The notes beneath the pieces were generated by a model. That model did not search any database. It was not told the origin of the DNA and saw nothing but the letters and a program-made list of their open reading frames with translations. Position numbers and translations under genes: made by a program. From Muribaculaceae bacterium (lineage in GTDB: Bacteria > Bacteroidota > Bacteroidia > Bacteroidales > Muribaculaceae), in contig JAIDPP010000044.1 of the NCBI GenBank assembly GCA_029062725.1, forward strand, positions 1 through 8,185: a stretch of DNA of 8,185 bases. The letters are read 5' to 3'. Within the stretch, counting starts at the first letter, position 1; every line of letters starts with the position of its first letter. This document shows positions 7,878 to 8,185 of the stretch, piece after piece.

Positions 7878-7909
7878 CAAAAGTATAACTAATAATTCAA
7901 TTGTCCAAA
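7878..7909 (-). promoter_or_regulatory. Bacteroidetes-type promoter on the minus strand
   Basis: On the minus strand, TTTG (7909-7906), a 20-base spacer and TACTTTTG (7885-7878) match the TTTG / TAnnTTTG pattern with nearly the same spacing as the folD promoter (21). It is the only exact minus-strand TAnnTTTG I find in the 7336-8134 spacer. Transcription would begin near 7871-7874 and run left. No start codon with a usable frame follows, which points to a non-coding product. Confidence 0.6.
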
Positions 7910-7938
7910 TTTTTTCTAAAAAATTTTTTAAAAATTTT
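7907..7938 (-). promoter_or_regulatory. A/T-tract region, possible UP-like element
   Basis: Immediately upstream (in minus orientation) of, and overlapping by three bases, the -33 box is a run of almost pure A and T. It includes a 9-bp inverted repeat AAATTTTTT / AAAAAATTT (7907-7915 and 7918-7926), a 12-bp palindrome of six A and six T (7918-7929), and another A5T4 tract at 7930-7938. The tracts recur at roughly one-helical-turn intervals, so the DNA is probably curved. Such sequences upstream of a promoter often raise its strength, typical of stable RNA genes; that role is inferred. Confidence 0.4.
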
Positions 7939-8018
7939 ACAATTTTCTTTAAATAGGATGTTTTTAAAGGCTAATAGCCCTCTCCTATCCCTATTTCGAT
8001 AGCAATTATCCAGAGTAC

Positions 8019-8053
8019 GATACCAATCATACATTTTCTGATACCAATCATAC
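8019..8053. repeat. Two 14-bp direct repeats, 21-bp period
   Basis: GATACCAATCATAC occurs at 8019-8032 and again, identical, at 8040-8053. The start-to-start distance is 21 bases, two turns of B-DNA, so both copies face the same side of the helix. The seven bases between them are unrelated AT-rich sequence. The copies lie between the right-hand terminator and the minus-strand promoter, about 110-145 bases upstream of that promoter's -33 box. A binding site for a dimeric or tandem regulator is a reasonable inference; a short slippage duplication is the alternative. Confidence 0.7.
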
Positions 8054-8058
8054 CATAG

Positions 8059-8108
8059 AAAGGCGGTGTGTCAAAATTCAGGATTTTGAATTTTGACACG
8101 CCGTCTTT
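8059..8108. terminator. 22-bp terminator hairpin, probably bidirectional
   Basis: Positions 8059-8080 pair with 8087-8108 over 22 positions with only two G-T wobbles (8063-8104 and 8067-8100) and a 6-base loop. The core is GTGTCAAAATTCA and its complement. On the plus strand it continues into TTTTATTTAT, a good T-rich tail; on the minus strand the arm ends in TTT then CTATGG. It begins 26 bases beyond the stop of the apparent minus-strand gene at the right edge, a normal distance for that gene's terminator. No plus-strand gene precedes it closely. Confidence 0.75.
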
Positions 8109-8134
8109 TATTTATCCGGATGGCGAGGGTGCTG

Positions 8135-8185
8135 TCAGAATGGTTCGGATGGTAGGCGGTTGAGATTGAGGCTGTCGGGAGCATA
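8135..8185 (-). CDS. Possible C-terminal end of a minus-strand gene (partial)
   Basis: A minus-strand frame enters from the right edge and stops with TGA at 8137-8135, giving 16 residues ending DSLNLNRLPSEPF. Codons are largely C-ending (CTC, AAC, GAC, CGC), like the well-supported genes of the window, and a strong hairpin follows 26 bases after the stop, as expected at a gene end. Both other minus-strand frames are also open at the window edge, so the frame is not proven. No family can be recognised from so little sequence. Confidence 0.3.
   Translation of the reverse strand, partial: YAPDSLNLNRLPSEPF

Larger units (their letters stand above)
7336..8134. other. 800-base gene-free spacer between convergent genes
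   Basis: No protein gene is supported here on either strand. Composition changes from the G/C-ending coding bias of the left genes to AT-rich DNA, with one more GC-rich patch at about 7503-7650. The spacer contains, left to right, a two-way terminator, the body of a putative minus-strand RNA, a perfect hairpin at 7753-7781, a minus-strand promoter with A/T tracts, a small palindrome GGCTAATAGCC at 7969-7979, two 14-bp direct repeats, and a long terminator hairpin. No tRNA or rRNA sequence was recognised, and no transposase fragment. Confidence 0.7.

Overview
The window looks like a chromosomal segment of a Bacteroidota genome, most likely order Bacteroidales. A gut lineage such as Muribaculaceae is possible but not proven. 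The reasons are the Bacteroidetes-type promoter boxes (TTTG near -33 and TAnnTTTG near -7), the scarcity of Shine-Dalgarno sequences, G/C-ending codons inside genes against AT-rich spacers, and protein sequences typical of that phylum.

Left and centre (212-7335): four complete plus-strand genes lie close together. They are folD (methylene-tetrahydrofolate dehydrogenase/cyclohydrolase), topA (DNA topoisomerase I, a form without zinc fingers), a 1030-residue AsmA-like envelope protein, and a HAD-family hydrolase of the beta-phosphoglucomutase-like group. The gaps are 47, 57 and 39 bases, so co-transcription from the single clear promoter in front of folD is possible. The functions (folate one-carbon metabolism, DNA supercoiling, envelope lipid homeostasis, sugar-phosphate or housekeeping dephosphorylation) do not form one pathway. 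The most striking element here is a 25-bp-stem hairpin filling the topA/AsmA gap, with the AsmA start codon inside its 3' arm. Bases 1-154, before the folD promoter, are AT-rich; I see no gene there, only weak AT palindromes.

Right side (7336-8134): this is an 800-base gene-free stretch between the HAD gene and the apparent 3' end of a minus-strand gene cut by the window edge. It is not featureless. It holds a consensus minus-strand promoter with phased A/T tracts directly upstream, a minus-strand terminator with a five-T tail about 480 bases further on, a perfect 12-bp hairpin between them, two 14-bp direct repeats exactly 21 bp apart, and a 22-bp terminator-like hairpin next to the right-hand gene. 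Together the first elements suggest an unannotated non-coding RNA gene on the minus strand (about 7395-7872). I could not assign it to tmRNA, RNase P RNA or SRP RNA by their hallmark sequences. It is the best candidate for something undescribed in this window.
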